64,000 bases of DNA from Ruegeria sp. ANG-R (GTDB taxonomy: Bacteria; Pseudomonadota; Alphaproteobacteria; Rhodobacterales; Rhodobacteraceae). This document shows, piece after piece, positions 20,673-31,574 of the stretch. Made by a program: the position numbers and the translations under genes. The stretch lies in assembly GCF_000813985.1 (NCBI RefSeq), contig NZ_JWLJ01000002.1:186001-250000 (forward strand). The letters are read 5' to 3'. Under the pieces are notes generated by a model. The model was not told the DNA's origin and searched no databases. It saw only the letters and a list, made by a program, of their open reading frames with translations. Position 1 is the first letter of the stretch. Each line of letters begins with the position of its first letter.

Positions 20673-21548
20673 CTACCTCAACCGCCCTATCGAGAAGGTT
20701 GGGTTGATCTGTTCTTTTTCGTTATGCGCCCTTAAAGCGTCTTCATCCGGATGGTGCGACGTTTTGGTCTCAGCAGCTGCCAGACCGCCTGTAATGAACA
20801 GGGTGTCAATGCCCTCGCCCATGCCCCCGGCGATGTCCGTTTGTGGCCCGTCGCCAATGGCGAGTATCTCGGAATCCGAGGCATCAATTCCGAGTTCCTG
20901 CAACCTGCGCCGGGCCAGATCGTAGATCGGCGGGTGTGGCTTGCCGAAATACAGGCTTTCTCCACCCATCTCGGTATACAGTCGCGCCAGCGCTCCGGCG
21001 CACCATTCGCGGGTTTCCCCCCGGTCCACCACGATATCCGGGTTGGCACAGAGCAGCTTCAGCCCTTTCTGTTTGGCATACAGAAAATCGGCCCGGTTCA
21101 CATCTGGGTCCGCCATCGGGTCGAACGGGCCGCAGCAAACGATGCCCTCGGCCTCATCCAACGCAACGCGCTCAATGTGGATCGGATGATCCAAAAGTCT
21201 CAAAGGTTCGAAGAATCCGGCGTCGCGCTGCCAGTCCCCCATGAAATAGACCTTGTCGCCAACCGCGCCGCGATACATCGCCGAACGGGCCGAGTCGCCG
21301 CTGGTGGCGATCGTGTCATACGCATCCGAGGGTACGTTGAACTGTGACAGCTGGGTCGCAACGCCCGCGCGCGGCTTCGGGGAATTGGTCACAAGAACCA
21401 CGGTGCCCCCGTTTTGGCGATACGCCTGCAGCGCTGCAACGGCCTCAGGGTATGCCGTAATCCCGTTGTGGACGCATCCCCACAAATCAACGAACAACGC
21501 TTTGTAGCGGTCAGAGATTTCGGCGAGTGAAGAAACGATCTGGGTCAT
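20673..21548 (-). CDS. TIGR01459-type HAD class IIA hydrolase-like protein
   Basis: 291 residues. HAD fold with motif I FVDLWGCVHNG, motif II VLVTNSPKP and motif III/IV region YFGKPHPPIYDLA ... LAIGDGPQTDIAGG. In motif I the second acidic residue of the usual DxD is tryptophan (DLW), which I recall as typical of this subfamily and which makes ordinary phosphatase chemistry uncertain. The substrate is unknown. It is on the minus strand 197 bases downstream of ppaC's stop, separated by a hairpin and a dispersed repeat. Confidence 0.85.
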   Translation of the reverse strand: MTQIVSSLAEISDRYKALFVDLWGCVHNGITAYPEAVAALQAYRQNGGTVVLVTNSPKPRAGVATQLSQFNVPSDAYDTIATSGDSARSAMYRGAVGDKVYFMGDWQRDAGFFEPLRLLDHPIHIERVALDEAEGIVCCGPFDPMADPDVNRADFLYAKQKGLKLLCANPDIVVDRGETREWCAGALARLYTEMGGESLYFGKPHPPIYDLARRRLQELGIDASDSEILAIGDGPQTDIAGGMGEGIDTLFITGGLAAAETKTSHHPDEDALRAHNEKEQINPTFSIGRLR

Positions 21549-21658
21549 GGCGCGCCTTGTACAGCATGGAATGCAAGATGCAAAAGCCTATGGCAGAGCC
21601 GGACAGATTTTGCCATGGGTGCCGCCACGGGTCCGACAGATGAAATCACATTCCCCCG

Positions 21659-21702
21659 TTCATCTGGCCAAAAACATCCCGGAGCGCGAGGCAGAGCCTC
21701 GC
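21659..21702. repeat. Intergenic repeat copy A (TTCATCTGGCCAAAAA core plus hairpin)
   Basis: A 22-base core at 21659-21680 begins TTCATCTGGCCAAAAA and is followed by a perfect hairpin, GCGAGGC-AGA-GCCTCGC (21686-21702). The same core, with one base different, plus an unrelated 7-bp hairpin occurs at 29695-29744. Both copies sit just beyond gene ends, as expected of a dispersed 3'-end element. Confidence 0.7.
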
Positions 21703-21730
21703 AAAATGAAAGGCGCCCGAATTGGGCGCC
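21702..21730 (-). terminator. Rho-independent terminator of ppaC
   Basis: Read on the minus strand, GGCGCCC-AATTC-GGGCGCC is a perfect 7-bp hairpin followed by TTTCATTTT. It lies 15 bases after the ppaC stop codon. Confidence 0.8.
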
Positions 21731-21745
21731 CTCGGTGGCCGGAAA

Positions 21746-22666
21746 TCAGACCTTGAGGTTCGGAATGATCTGCTTTTTCCGGCTCATGATACCCGGCAAT
21801 ACCACGGCGTCGCCATCTACGGATGCCCCAAAACTTTTCTCGGCAACGCCTTTGACCAGACCGTTCGGAACCAATAGCGTCGCTTCTTCGTTCAGAATAT
21901 CGACCACGAACAGCAACACCTGATCAACGCCGTCTTCCTTAGCAACGTCGGCCATCGAGTTCACGATGCTGTCCTTGCGATCCAGTACGACGCCGGGGGC
22001 GGTGGTCTCCAAAACCGAGACCCGGAACTTGGTACCGTCAACCTCGTATTCCTTGCTGTCCATGCGGATCAGCTCGGCATCCGAGAAAGACGATACATCC
22101 GATTTCGCCGCAAACATATCGGCGGCATAGGCCGACACGTCCAGCCCCAGTTCGGTGGCCAGTTTCTCGGCCACGGCGCGGTCATGCGCGGTGGTGGTGG
22201 GCGAGCGGAATTCCAAAGTGTCCGACAAAATACAGGTCAGGGCAGCACCTTTGATTGCGTCAGGCATCTTGGCGGCATCGTCACCCATCAGGTCGACCAT
22301 GATAGTCGCCGTGCAGGCCAGCGGGCGCACCGTGATGTCGATGGGGCCTTTGGTCTCAAGGCCGCCGACCAATTTATGGTGGTCAATGATGGCGCGGATG
22401 TCGGCGCTGTTGATGCTGGCGGGCAGCTCGGCGGGGTTGTTGGTGTCGACGATGACAACCGGTGCACCCTCGGCCACGTCTTCGATGATCTGAGGTTTGG
22501 GCAGGTCCCAGCGTTCCAGCATGAATGCGGCTTCGGTGTTGGGTTCCCCCAGCAGCACGGGCTGGGCCTGTTCACCTTTCACTTCGTTCAGATACCACGA
22601 CCACAGGATCGCAGAACCCGTGGAATCGGTGTCGGGAGATTTGTGGCCAAATACAAGCGTTGTCAT
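21746..22666 (-). CDS. ppaC: Manganese-dependent inorganic pyrophosphatase
   Basis: 306 residues, family II (DHH superfamily). N-terminal metal ligands are in FGHKSPDTDS and VDTNNPAE, the DHH motif is IDHHKLVGG, and the C-terminal substrate lysine/arginine segment is GIMSRKKQIIPNL. It hydrolyses pyrophosphate released by biosynthesis, using Mn or Co rather than Mg. It has its own terminator and probably its own promoter. Confidence 0.96.
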   Translation of the reverse strand: MTTLVFGHKSPDTDSTGSAILWSWYLNEVKGEQAQPVLLGEPNTEAAFMLERWDLPKPQIIEDVAEGAPVVIVDTNNPAELPASINSADIRAIIDHHKLVGGLETKGPIDITVRPLACTATIMVDLMGDDAAKMPDAIKGAALTCILSDTLEFRSPTTTAHDRAVAEKLATELGLDVSAYAADMFAAKSDVSSFSDAELIRMDSKEYEVDGTKFRVSVLETTAPGVVLDRKDSIVNSMADVAKEDGVDQVLLFVVDILNEEATLLVPNGLVKGVAEKSFGASVDGDAVVLPGIMSRKKQIIPNLKV

Positions 22667-22765
22667 GTCTCGTGTCCTGAGGAATATGGATTTGCGCGCC
22701 TTATAGGGCGGTCAAACCCGGTTGTCACCCGGAACGAAAGATGCTGCGACCCTTGGTCTGAACTC

Positions 22766-23746
22766 CTAGAATTCAGCGCGTTCCAATGTGTATCCCGCCT
22801 GCTGTAACTGATTCAGCAATCCGTAGTCATTGCTCAGGTGTCCGGCCCCTACAGCGATAACCGCGGTTTGATCCTTCAGTTCCAGAATCTTCTCCATCCA
22901 GTTCGCATTGCGCTGTACCAGAAGCTGATCCTCGAAGTTGTGCCATTCGGCGTCGAACTCCTCGGGGGTCAGGCCGGATACTTCAAGCCCTTGCATCTTC
23001 GCAAGCTCCATGATCGCGGCGTGCTGTTCTTCGATATAGGCGTTGGCCATGGTGATCATCTGGTCATTTCCGGCCTGCAGCGCCCCGGCCAGCCGTGCCA
23101 GCGAGGCGACCTGTTCCTCCAGTGGGTGGCTGTCAAACAGGGCAATCAGGTCGTCAATCCGTTCAAGTGAATGCTGAGGAATGTCATGTTTTTCAGCGAG
23201 TTCGGTGAGGCGTGTGTCCATACCTCTGTCGAATTCGGGTGTGTCCATCAGGCAGGGTGGAATGCCCAGCATCATGCTCAGGAACCAGGGGCGCATCTTT
23301 GCGGCCATCCAGCTTGGTATCCCACGCTCGGCCAGTGTCGCCGATAGCGCAGCCCAGTCGTCTTCGGACATCAGATCAACCAGTGTGGGGCCCGACGTGA
23401 TCAGGACCGGGCTGAAGTCTTTGGACAGGTCCTTCTCGAACGCGTCCATTTCGTTCTTGGTGACTTCGAAGTAGAACGCATCGGCCTGACTCAGGACGGG
23501 CGTTAAACGGTCGACCACCGGGCCCATGCGGGCGTCATTGGTGTGCAGGGTGCCGATCAGATGCAGCACGGTGCCGTCTTTTGTTGCAATCCAGTGGTTG
23601 CCTTCCGGAAAGGGAATGTCGCTGATTGTCCTGTCCAGTTCGGCCTGCGTTTCGGCCGACAGATCAAGCCTCAGATCACGCCCCTCACAGGTTGCGTGGG
23701 CTGTGATCGGAAGCAACAGGCAGAGACAGATGCTGAGAAGGCGCAT
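22766..23746 (-). CDS. TraB/GumN-family secreted protein
   Basis: 326 residues from the ATG at MRLLSICLCLLLP, which gives a good signal peptide cut after AHA; the frame extends 41 codons upstream without one. It has the two family histidine motifs, LIGTLHTND early and AVGAGHLSNDYGLL near the C-terminus, with helical filling between. TraB/GumN proteins resemble Tiki metalloproteases, so a periplasmic metalloprotease role is possible; bacterial substrates are unknown. It is divergent from the DUF2161 gene. Confidence 0.82.
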   Translation of the reverse strand: MRLLSICLCLLLPITAHATCEGRDLRLDLSAETQAELDRTISDIPFPEGNHWIATKDGTVLHLIGTLHTNDARMGPVVDRLTPVLSQADAFYFEVTKNEMDAFEKDLSKDFSPVLITSGPTLVDLMSEDDWAALSATLAERGIPSWMAAKMRPWFLSMMLGIPPCLMDTPEFDRGMDTRLTELAEKHDIPQHSLERIDDLIALFDSHPLEEQVASLARLAGALQAGNDQMITMANAYIEEQHAAIMELAKMQGLEVSGLTPEEFDAEWHNFEDQLLVQRNANWMEKILELKDQTAVIAVGAGHLSNDYGLLNQLQQAGYTLERAEF

Positions 23747-23867
23747 GATGAATCTTTCGGAATGGGCGAATATATCCATGACATACCTTGGCTTTCTGGC
23801 GGCGCGCAATGTGGTTTGTCTCCAAGTACCCGCTGGCATTCGGCGCGAAACTGCATAGCATGGCACC

Positions 23868-24542
23868 ATGAAGCTTGAGCAGGACCTCTATCCACCCATC
23901 AAAGCCTTGTTGGAACGTCAGGGATATACCGTGAAAGGTGAGGTCGGCGCTGCCGACATTGTCGCTCTGCGGGATGGGCAGGAGCCGGTGATCGTCGAAC
24001 TCAAGCTGCGCTTCAGCCTTGCGCTGTTTCACCAGGCCATAACGCGTCTGAAAGTAACCGATCAGGTCTATATCGGGGTCTGCAAGCCAAAGGGCAGGAC
24101 CGCGCGTCGGGCTTTGAAAGACAACCTGGCGCTATGCCGTCGTTTGGGGCTGGGTCTGATCACCGTGCGCTCTGATGGAACGGTCGAGGTTCAGTGCGAT
24201 CCCGGTCCATATGCGCCACGCAAGGATAAGATCAGGGCCAGACGATTGTTGCGCGAGTTCGAGCGGCTGCAGGGCGACCCGAACGCGGGGGGCGCCACCC
24301 GCCATGGTATCGTAACCGCCTACAGGCAGGATGCGCTTAAATGCGCGGCCCACCTGGCAGAATACGGAGCGGGCAAGGGGGCCGATGTTGCGAAGGCCAC
24401 AGGTGTCACGGCGGCGACCCGATTGATGTATGACAATCACTACGGCTGGTTCGAGAAGGTGGAAAAGGGCATCTATGCGCTGTCCGAGGCGGGGCAGGAA
24501 GGTCTGAAACACTGGGCATATAGTTGGGAGCAGCCGGACTAG
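23868..24542 (+). CDS. DUF2161 protein with PD-(D/E)xK nuclease-like N-terminus
   Basis: 224 residues. The N-terminal part reads E25-V-G-A-A-D30-IVAL ... VIVELK (E44-x-K46) ... FHQA (Q56), which fits the E-D-ExK-Q order of PD-(D/E)xK nucleases. The C-terminal ~90 residues look helical with a winged-helix flavour (GKGADVAKATGVTAATRLMYDN..GWFEKVEKGIYALSEAGQEGL). The family is annotated only as DUF2161; nuclease activity is inference from the motif. It stands alone, divergent from the TraB/GumN gene. Confidence 0.75.
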   Translation: MKLEQDLYPPIKALLERQGYTVKGEVGAADIVALRDGQEPVIVELKLRFSLALFHQAITRLKVTDQVYIGVCKPKGRTARRALKDNLALCRRLGLGLITVRSDGTVEVQCDPGPYAPRKDKIRARRLLREFERLQGDPNAGGATRHGIVTAYRQDALKCAAHLAEYGAGKGADVAKATGVTAATRLMYDNHYGWFEKVEKGIYALSEAGQEGLKHWAYSWEQPD

Positions 24543-24597
24543 GAGCTGCGTTCCGACCCGTCCGTTGTGCCGGGGCAAAAAAATCTCTCACATATTG

Positions 24598-24626
24598 TTG
24601 ACTCGCTTCCTGCAACTCCCTAGCTA
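24598..24626 (+). promoter_or_regulatory. Putative groESL promoter
   Basis: TTGACT (24598-24603), a 17-base spacer and TAGCTA (24621-24626) form a reasonable sigma-70-type promoter immediately before the CIRCE operator. The -10 match is moderate; a heat-shock sigma factor could also read this region. Confidence 0.5.
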
Positions 24627-24633
24627 TGCCTCG

Positions 24634-24660
24634 TTATCACTCATGAGACCCGAGTGCTAA
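24634..24660. promoter_or_regulatory. CIRCE operator (HrcA-binding site) of groESL
   Basis: TTATCACTC, nine bases, then GAGTGCTAA: the CIRCE inverted repeat (consensus TTAGCACTC-N9-GAGTGCTAA) with one mismatch in the left arm. It lies at the expected transcription start, so HrcA bound here would repress groESL until heat shock. Confidence 0.92.
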
Positions 24661-24717
24661 CGCCTCGTCAATCGGCGAGGGGAGGATAACAAACTTTGAG
24701 CCCAAGGAGCTGCAAAG

Positions 24718-25005
24718 ATGGCATTGAAACCGCTTCACGACCGTGTGCTGGTTCGTCGCGTAGAAAGCGAAGAGAAAACCGCAGGCGGACTGATCATTCC
24801 CGACAGCGCAAAAGAAAAGCCCAGCGAAGGCGAAGTCGTCGCAACCGGCGAAGGCGCGCGCAAGGACAGCGGCGAACTGATCGCGATGGCTGTAAAAGCT
24901 GGCGACAAGATTCTGTTCGGCAAATGGTCGGGCACCGAGGTTCAGGTCAACGGCGAAGAGCTGCTGATGATGAAAGAAAGCGACATCATGGGGATCATCG
25001 AGTAA
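24718..25005 (+). CDS. groES: Co-chaperonin GroES
   Basis: 95 residues, normal. [35 protein letters not shown] contains the mobile loop ([12 protein letters not shown]) that contacts GroEL, and the C-terminus [17 protein letters not shown] is typical. It caps the GroEL folding chamber in the cytoplasm. It is preceded by AAGGAG and by the CIRCE element and is co-transcribed with groEL, 54 bases downstream. Confidence 0.98.
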   Translation: MALKPLHDRVLVRRVESEEKTAGGLIIPDSAKEKPSEGEVVATGEGARKDSGELIAMAVKAGDKILFGKWSGTEVQVNGEELLMMKESDIMGIIE

Positions 25006-25023
25006 GCGAACCGCTTCCTCTGA

Positions 25024-26703
<1,680 letters not shown>

Positions 26704-26729
26704 GCTGCTTAAGCCTTAGTGCTTAATAG

Positions 26730-26763
26730 CGGGGTCGCCTTCGGGCGGTCCCGTTTTGTTTGG
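26730..26763 (+). terminator. Rho-independent terminator of groESL
   Basis: A 10-bp stem, CGGGGTCGCC with GGCGGTCCCG (two G-T pairs), closes on a stable TTCG tetraloop and is followed by TTTTGTTT. Confidence 0.9.
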
Positions 26764-26884
26764 AATGTCCATTGTGCACTCGTCCCCTTGGCGATGGGAC
26801 GTTCTGATCCGAGGAGGGTCGGGATTGGTTCGGCAATCGGGAATGTGAGTGTGCAAATCCTTTTGAAACCGCTATGCGGTTGAT

Positions 26885-27727
26885 ATGCGACTGTTTCTGC
26901 TGACCACCCTGATCATGTGCGCTTTCGCGGCGAATTCGATCCTGAATCGTCTTGCTATCGACAGTGGTGCCAGTGATCCGGCAGGATTTGCCGTCATTCG
27001 GGTTTTGTCCGGTGCCCTGGTGTTGGCAGCATTGGTGGCGCTTCGGGGCGGTCATATCCCGGTTGTTAATCGTCGACGTGTTGTCGGGGCCGGATCATTG
27101 TCGCTTTATATGATCGGATTTTCGGTAGCGTATCTGACGCTTGATGCGGGGCTCGGCGCGCTGATCCTGTTTGGGGTTGTGCAGATCACGATGTTCTCGA
27201 TTGGCGCGTTGGCTGGCTCCGCACCCACTCTGCGGCAGATTTCGGGCGCCGGTATTGCACTGGGGGGGCTGGCTATTGTCCTTTGGCCGGCAGGGACGGT
27301 TCAGGTGGAGCCTTTAGGAGCCAGCCTGATGACGGTTGCGGGGATCGGGTGGGCCCTCTATTCCATCGCGGGCCGGTCCGAACCAGATGCATTGTCGGGA
27401 ACGGCCGCAAATTTCATTGTGGCGTTGCCCGTTACAGGAATTGCCTTATTCCTGCTGGGAAGCAATTGGCAAATGTCTCCGCTTGGCTATGGGCTGGCCG
27501 CACTTTCCGGAGGCGTCACGTCCGGTCTCGGCTATGCGCTATGGTACCGTGTCGTGCCACAGCTTTCACCGGCGGTAGCCGCGGTCGTGCAACTCAGCGT
27601 TCCGGTCATCGCAATTACTGCCGGGGTCATTCTGCTAGCCGAGGTGCCAAGTTCCAGGCTGCTACTTGGCGCTGGCTTTGTGCTTGGCGGTATTGCACTG
27701 GCGGTGCTGCGCCGGAACCGTGGCTAG
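26885..27727 (+). CDS. EamA/DMT-family transporter
   Basis: 280 residues and about ten hydrophobic segments arranged as two five-helix EamA repeats, the drug/metabolite-transporter layout. The second repeat shows the typical [37 protein letters not shown] ... [16 protein letters not shown]. It is an inner-membrane exporter of small molecules, with no substrate indicated by sequence. It lies 38 bases upstream of the lipase-like gene and may be co-transcribed with it and phnM. Confidence 0.87.
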   Translation: MRLFLLTTLIMCAFAANSILNRLAIDSGASDPAGFAVIRVLSGALVLAALVALRGGHIPVVNRRRVVGAGSLSLYMIGFSVAYLTLDAGLGALILFGVVQITMFSIGALAGSAPTLRQISGAGIALGGLAIVLWPAGTVQVEPLGASLMTVAGIGWALYSIAGRSEPDALSGTAANFIVALPVTGIALFLLGSNWQMSPLGYGLAALSGGVTSGLGYALWYRVVPQLSPAVAAVVQLSVPVIAITAGVILLAEVPSSRLLLGAGFVLGGIALAVLRRNRG

Positions 27728-27765
27728 GGGTTTCCTCGGCTTCGGTTAGGGCTTATCTGGCAGGT

Positions 27766-28539
27766 ATGAAGTTTCTCGCTGCCGTCTTCCTGTGCCTTGC
27801 CCCCGCGATGGTCCACGCAAAATGCGTGGTCCTGCTGCACGGTCTTGCGCGCACCGAAGCCTCGTTTACCGTGATGGAACAGCTCTTTGATGCCCATGGC
27901 TACACCGTGGTTCGGCCCGGTTACCCGTCGACTGACTTACCGATACCTGACCTCGCCAATCAGACCTTGCCCGGCGCGTTCGCGGCCTGTGGGGACGATA
28001 CGGTGAACGTGGTGGCCCATTCGATGGGCGGAATTCTTTTGCGCTATTGGCTGCAGGACAACGATCCCGAGAATCTGGGACGCGTTGTCATGCTCGGACC
28101 TCCGAACCAGGGCAGCCAACTGGTGGATGAGCTTGGTGCCTGGGAGGTGTTCGGCTTTCTGAACGGTCCTGCCGGCCTGGCGTTGGGCACCGGACCAGAG
28201 GGTATTCCACGCCGTCTGCCGCCTGTGGATTTCGATCTTGGAGTGATCGCTGGCGAAAACTCGTTGAACCCGTTGTTCTCGTCTCTGATCGATGGGCCGG
28301 ACGACGGCAAAGTCTCGATAGAGACCACAAAGGTCGAGGGTATGGCAGATCACATCGTCTTGCCGGTGACGCATACGTTCATGATGAACAATCCGCGTGT
28401 TATGGCCCAGACCCTGCATTTCATCGAGTTCGGACAGTTCGATCCCCAGATTACCTGGCTGGATGGGGTGTTGGATATCATTGACCAGATCTGCCTGGGG
28501 GAAGACTGCGCTGAACCCGAATCGGAGCCGACTCAATGA
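27766..28539 (+). CDS. Secreted alpha/beta hydrolase (lipase EstA-like)
   Basis: 257 residues with a signal peptide ([18 protein letters not shown]). The mature part begins with the oxyanion strand [10 protein letters not shown], has the nucleophile elbow VVAHSMGG, and contains TFMMNNPRV after a likely catalytic histidine in VTHTF. Such proteins are short periplasmic esterases/lipases. Its TGA overlaps the phnM ATG as ATGA, so the two are translationally coupled, an unexpected pair. The substrate is unknown. Confidence 0.82.
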   Translation: MKFLAAVFLCLAPAMVHAKCVVLLHGLARTEASFTVMEQLFDAHGYTVVRPGYPSTDLPIPDLANQTLPGAFAACGDDTVNVVAHSMGGILLRYWLQDNDPENLGRVVMLGPPNQGSQLVDELGAWEVFGFLNGPAGLALGTGPEGIPRRLPPVDFDLGVIAGENSLNPLFSSLIDGPDDGKVSIETTKVEGMADHIVLPVTHTFMMNNPRVMAQTLHFIEFGQFDPQITWLDGVLDIIDQICLGEDCAEPESEPTQ

Positions 28540-29687
28540 ATTCACTAGATCTGACATTGACCGGCGCGGACGTTCTGCTGCCGGGCGGCTCGGTGTCGCG
28601 CGCCGAGCTGGCAATCGCGGATGGTATCGTTCAGGCCGACAGGGCAGGGCGAGAGGTTGATCTGTCGGGCTATCTTGTCCTGCCGGGCATCGTTGATCTG
28701 CATGGCGACGGGTTCGAACGCCACATCGCGCCGCGCCGTGGGGCGATGAAGCAGATGGCAGAAGGCATTCTCTCGGTCGAGGCGGAACTGGCGGCAAACG
28801 GCATCACGACCGCCGTTCTGGCTCAGTTCCACAGCTGGGAAGGTGGGGTGCGCGGCCCCGAATTTGCCGGTCAGGTTTTTGATGCCATCGTCTCGGTCAA
28901 GGACGATGTGGTGACCGATCTGATCCCACAGCTGCGCTTTGAAACTCATATGCTGGACGATTACGAGGCCCTGCCCGAACGTATCGCTGATTGGCAGGTC
29001 CCTTATGTGGTCCTGAACGATCATCTGCCGCATGATCGGCTGGCAGAGGGGCGCAAACCGCCGCGCCTGACCGGTCAGGCGCTGAAGGCCGGGCGCAACC
29101 CCGACGCTCATTTTGAGATGCTGCTATCCATGCATACGCGCAGCGCCGAAGTGCCGGCAGCTTTGGATAAGCTTTGTTCTGAGCTCATCGATCAAGGCGT
29201 TCGGCTGGGCAGCCACGATGACTCCAGCGCGCCGAGTCGCGCCGAGTGGCGTGCGCGGGGGGCCACTATCTCGGAATTCCCCGAAACGCTCGAAGCGGCC
29301 GAAGCGGCCAGAGCGGGTGGGGATCGAATCATTCTCGGATCACCCAATGTTGTGCGGGGCGGATCGCATAAAGGAAACGCCAGCGCCGTGGACCTGATCG
29401 CGATGGGCCTGTGCGATGCACTGGCATCGGATTACCACTACCCCAGTCCGCGCCGCGCGGCGTTGATGTTGGCCAAGTCGGGGTTGCTTGATCTCGCCAG
29501 CGCCTGGGCCTTGGTGTCATCCGGTCCCGCGAAGGTTCTGGGCCTTGCAGACCGTGGAACGCTGCAGCCGGGAAAACGTGCTGATCTGGTGATACTGGAC
29601 GCTGCGACCCACCGTGTTGCGGCCACCTTTGCGGGCGGGCGCGTCAGCTACATGTCCGGTGATATCGCGATGCGGTTCCTGAACTGA
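28536..29687 (+). CDS. phnM: PhnM-like alpha-D-ribose 1-methylphosphonate 5-triphosphate diphosphatase
   Basis: 383 residues of the amidohydrolase superfamily. PhnM features are [20 protein letters not shown] (metal-binding H56 region), a metal-lysine/histidine core with VVLNDH and [22 protein letters not shown] and [15 protein letters not shown]. In the C-P lyase pathway PhnM removes pyrophosphate from the ribose triphosphate phosphonate. None of phnG-L is next to it, so it may serve a C-P lyase encoded elsewhere or hydrolyse another compound. It is coupled to the upstream hydrolase by a four-base overlap. Confidence 0.85.
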   Translation: MNSLDLTLTGADVLLPGGSVSRAELAIADGIVQADRAGREVDLSGYLVLPGIVDLHGDGFERHIAPRRGAMKQMAEGILSVEAELAANGITTAVLAQFHSWEGGVRGPEFAGQVFDAIVSVKDDVVTDLIPQLRFETHMLDDYEALPERIADWQVPYVVLNDHLPHDRLAEGRKPPRLTGQALKAGRNPDAHFEMLLSMHTRSAEVPAALDKLCSELIDQGVRLGSHDDSSAPSRAEWRARGATISEFPETLEAAEAARAGGDRIILGSPNVVRGGSHKGNASAVDLIAMGLCDALASDYHYPSPRRAALMLAKSGLLDLASAWALVSSGPAKVLGLADRGTLQPGKRADLVILDAATHRVAATFAGGRVSYMSGDIAMRFLN

Positions 29688-29694
29688 CCCCAGC

Positions 29695-29744
29695 TTCATC
29701 TGGCCAAAAATATCCCCGCCGGAGGCATCGCGCGCCAGCGCGAT
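29695..29744. repeat. Intergenic repeat copy B (TTCATCTGGCCAAAAA core plus hairpin)
   Basis: The core at 29695-29716 differs by one base from copy A at 21659. It is followed by a perfect hairpin ATCGCGC-GCCA-GCGCGAT (29727-29744). It fills the space between the convergent ends of phnM and purK. TTCATCTGG appears once more at 29748, where it overlaps the purK stop codon. Confidence 0.7.
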
Positions 29745-29748
29745 AGGT

Positions 29749-30816
29749 TCATCTGGAAATCCGGTTGAAGTGCCCCATCTTGCGGCCCGCCTTTACCTCG
29801 GCCTTTCCATAAAGATGCAACGCCACATCCCGTTCGCGGGCAAGTTCCGGTATCCGGTCCATATCGTGCCCGATCAGGTTTTCCATCACGACGTCCGAGT
29901 GCCGCTGACCGTCGCCCAAAGGCCAGCCGGCCACGGCGCGAATATGCTGTTCGAACTGATCCACAGCGCAGCCATTCTGCGTCCAGTGGCCCGAATTATG
30001 AACACGTGGCGCGATTTCGTTCACGATCAGTCCTTGTGGCGTCACGAACAACTCGACCCCCATAACACCGACATAATCCAGCGCGTTGAGAATGTTGGCG
30101 GCCAGCAATACCGCATCTGTCCGCTGAGCCGGAGACAGGCGCGCCGGTATTGTTGTTGTGTGCAAGATGCCGTCGCGGTGGACATTTTCGCCCGGATCGA
30201 AACAGGCAACCCGACCGTCCAGACCGCGCGCGGCGATGACCGAGACCTCGTGGCTGAAGTCCACAAACCCTTCCAGAATGGACGGCGCGCCTGCCATATC
30301 CGCCAATGCCGCCTCAGCATCTTCGGGTGCGCGCAGCCGGGCCTGACCCTTGCCGTCATAGCCGAAGCGGCGGGTTTTCAGGATGGCGGGGGTGCCAATC
30401 TTATCAATTGCAGCGCGCAGGCTGTTCAAATGGGAGATGTCAGCAAAAGGCGCTGTTTGCAGGCCCAAACCTTGCAGAAAGGTCTTCTCGGTCAAGCGGT
30501 CCTGACTGACCCGCAACGCCTCGCGTCCCGGGCGTATGGGGCGGTGTGCCTCAAGCAGATCCAGCGCCTGCGTGGGGATGTTTTCGAACTCGTAGGTGAT
30601 CACATCCACCGAATCCGCAAAGGTATTCAATGCGTCGGCGTCATCATAAGCGGCGGTCGTGACCTGATCTGCCACCTGACCGGCCGGCGGGTTCGCACCC
30701 GGCTCGAAGATGTGGGTTTTGAACCCCAGCCGCGCCGCCGCGACGGACAGCATCCGACCCAGCTGGCCGCCGCCCAATATCCCGATCGTCGCACCGGGGG
30801 TGAGCATATCTGCCAT
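29749..30816 (-). CDS. purK: N5-carboxyaminoimidazole ribonucleotide synthase
   Basis: 355 residues of the ATP-grasp fold. TIGILGGGQLGRML opens the N-terminal domain; KTRRFGYDGKGQ and EVSVIAARG mark the ATP-grasp core; NEIAPRVHNSGHWTQ is the PurK signature. It carboxylates AIR using ATP and bicarbonate in purine synthesis, and PurE then isomerises the product. It is the last gene of a purE-dehydrogenase-purK unit, two bases after the middle gene. Confidence 0.96.
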   Translation of the reverse strand: MADMLTPGATIGILGGGQLGRMLSVAAARLGFKTHIFEPGANPPAGQVADQVTTAAYDDADALNTFADSVDVITYEFENIPTQALDLLEAHRPIRPGREALRVSQDRLTEKTFLQGLGLQTAPFADISHLNSLRAAIDKIGTPAILKTRRFGYDGKGQARLRAPEDAEAALADMAGAPSILEGFVDFSHEVSVIAARGLDGRVACFDPGENVHRDGILHTTTIPARLSPAQRTDAVLLAANILNALDYVGVMGVELFVTPQGLIVNEIAPRVHNSGHWTQNGCAVDQFEQHIRAVAGWPLGDGQRHSDVVMENLIGHDMDRIPELARERDVALHLYGKAEVKAGRKMGHFNRISR

Positions 30817-30818
30817 GG

Positions 30819-31574
30819 TCAGGCCTCCAATCGTTTGCTAATTACGGTCAGGGCGGTGCGCAACGCGTCATGCGCGCCCTCGGACTGCAGTGTATCTGTC
30901 ATCTGAAGGCTTAACGTGCCCTCAGTCGCAAGCGCATCGCGCTCTTTTGCCAGCTCACCTGCCTGACCCTTGGGCATCGTCGCAAGAAAGCCCGACATGA
31001 GCTGCGTGGTATAGAACTCGGCCCCAACCTTGTCTCCGGTTTGGCCAGCCAGCCACTCGGCCCCGGTTGCCATCAGGTCCAGAATGCCGGGTACCATGGC
31101 GCAGATCGCAAAATGCGCATTCAGCGCGGCCTCGTCCACGACTTTCACCACCGGGTTTTGGGGCTCGAAAAGCCCAGCCAACAGGTCGCTGTTGCCATAG
31201 GCCGCCAGCGGACAGCCACCGGTTTGCAGAAAGCCCAGCGGGATCGTCTGTACAAACTCCGAAGCAGGTGCACAAAGCGTGGCGAGCTGGTTTTCAGAAA
31301 CAGCGGCCATAACCGAAACGATCTGCTGACCGGCCCTAAATGTTAGTGGCTGCAGAACTTCGGCTGCAATCTGAGGGCGCAGACACAAAAAGACGATATC
31401 CGAGGCGTCGATTACCTCTTGCGGGGTACCAACACCGACCCCAAGCTCTGCTTTCAGGGCCTCGGAAATCTGCGCGTTCCGCGAGGTGACGTGAATGTCA
31501 TGCCCTTTCGAAGCCATAAGCCGCGCAATCGGGGCCGCGATGTGGCCGGTGCCGATGAGGCCGATGCGGCTCAT
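30819..31574 (-). CDS. NAD(P)-binding protein of the P5C-reductase/F420-NADP-reductase type
   Basis: 251 residues from the ATG at [24 protein letters not shown], which overlaps the purE stop as ATGA. The N-terminal Rossmann domain has GxGxIA and an early VTSRN, suggesting NADP preference. [20 protein letters not shown] resembles pyrroline-5-carboxylate reductase, but the C-terminal half lacks the ProC signature seen in the true proC at 45541. Its function is unknown. Its place between purE and purK, with overlaps on both sides or nearly so, means it is produced together with purine enzymes. Confidence 0.75.
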   Translation of the reverse strand: MSRIGLIGTGHIAAPIARLMASKGHDIHVTSRNAQISEALKAELGVGVGTPQEVIDASDIVFLCLRPQIAAEVLQPLTFRAGQQIVSVMAAVSENQLATLCAPASEFVQTIPLGFLQTGGCPLAAYGNSDLLAGLFEPQNPVVKVVDEAALNAHFAICAMVPGILDLMATGAEWLAGQTGDKVGAEFYTTQLMSGFLATMPKGQAGELAKERDALATEGTLSLQMTDTLQSEGAHDALRTALTVISKRLEA

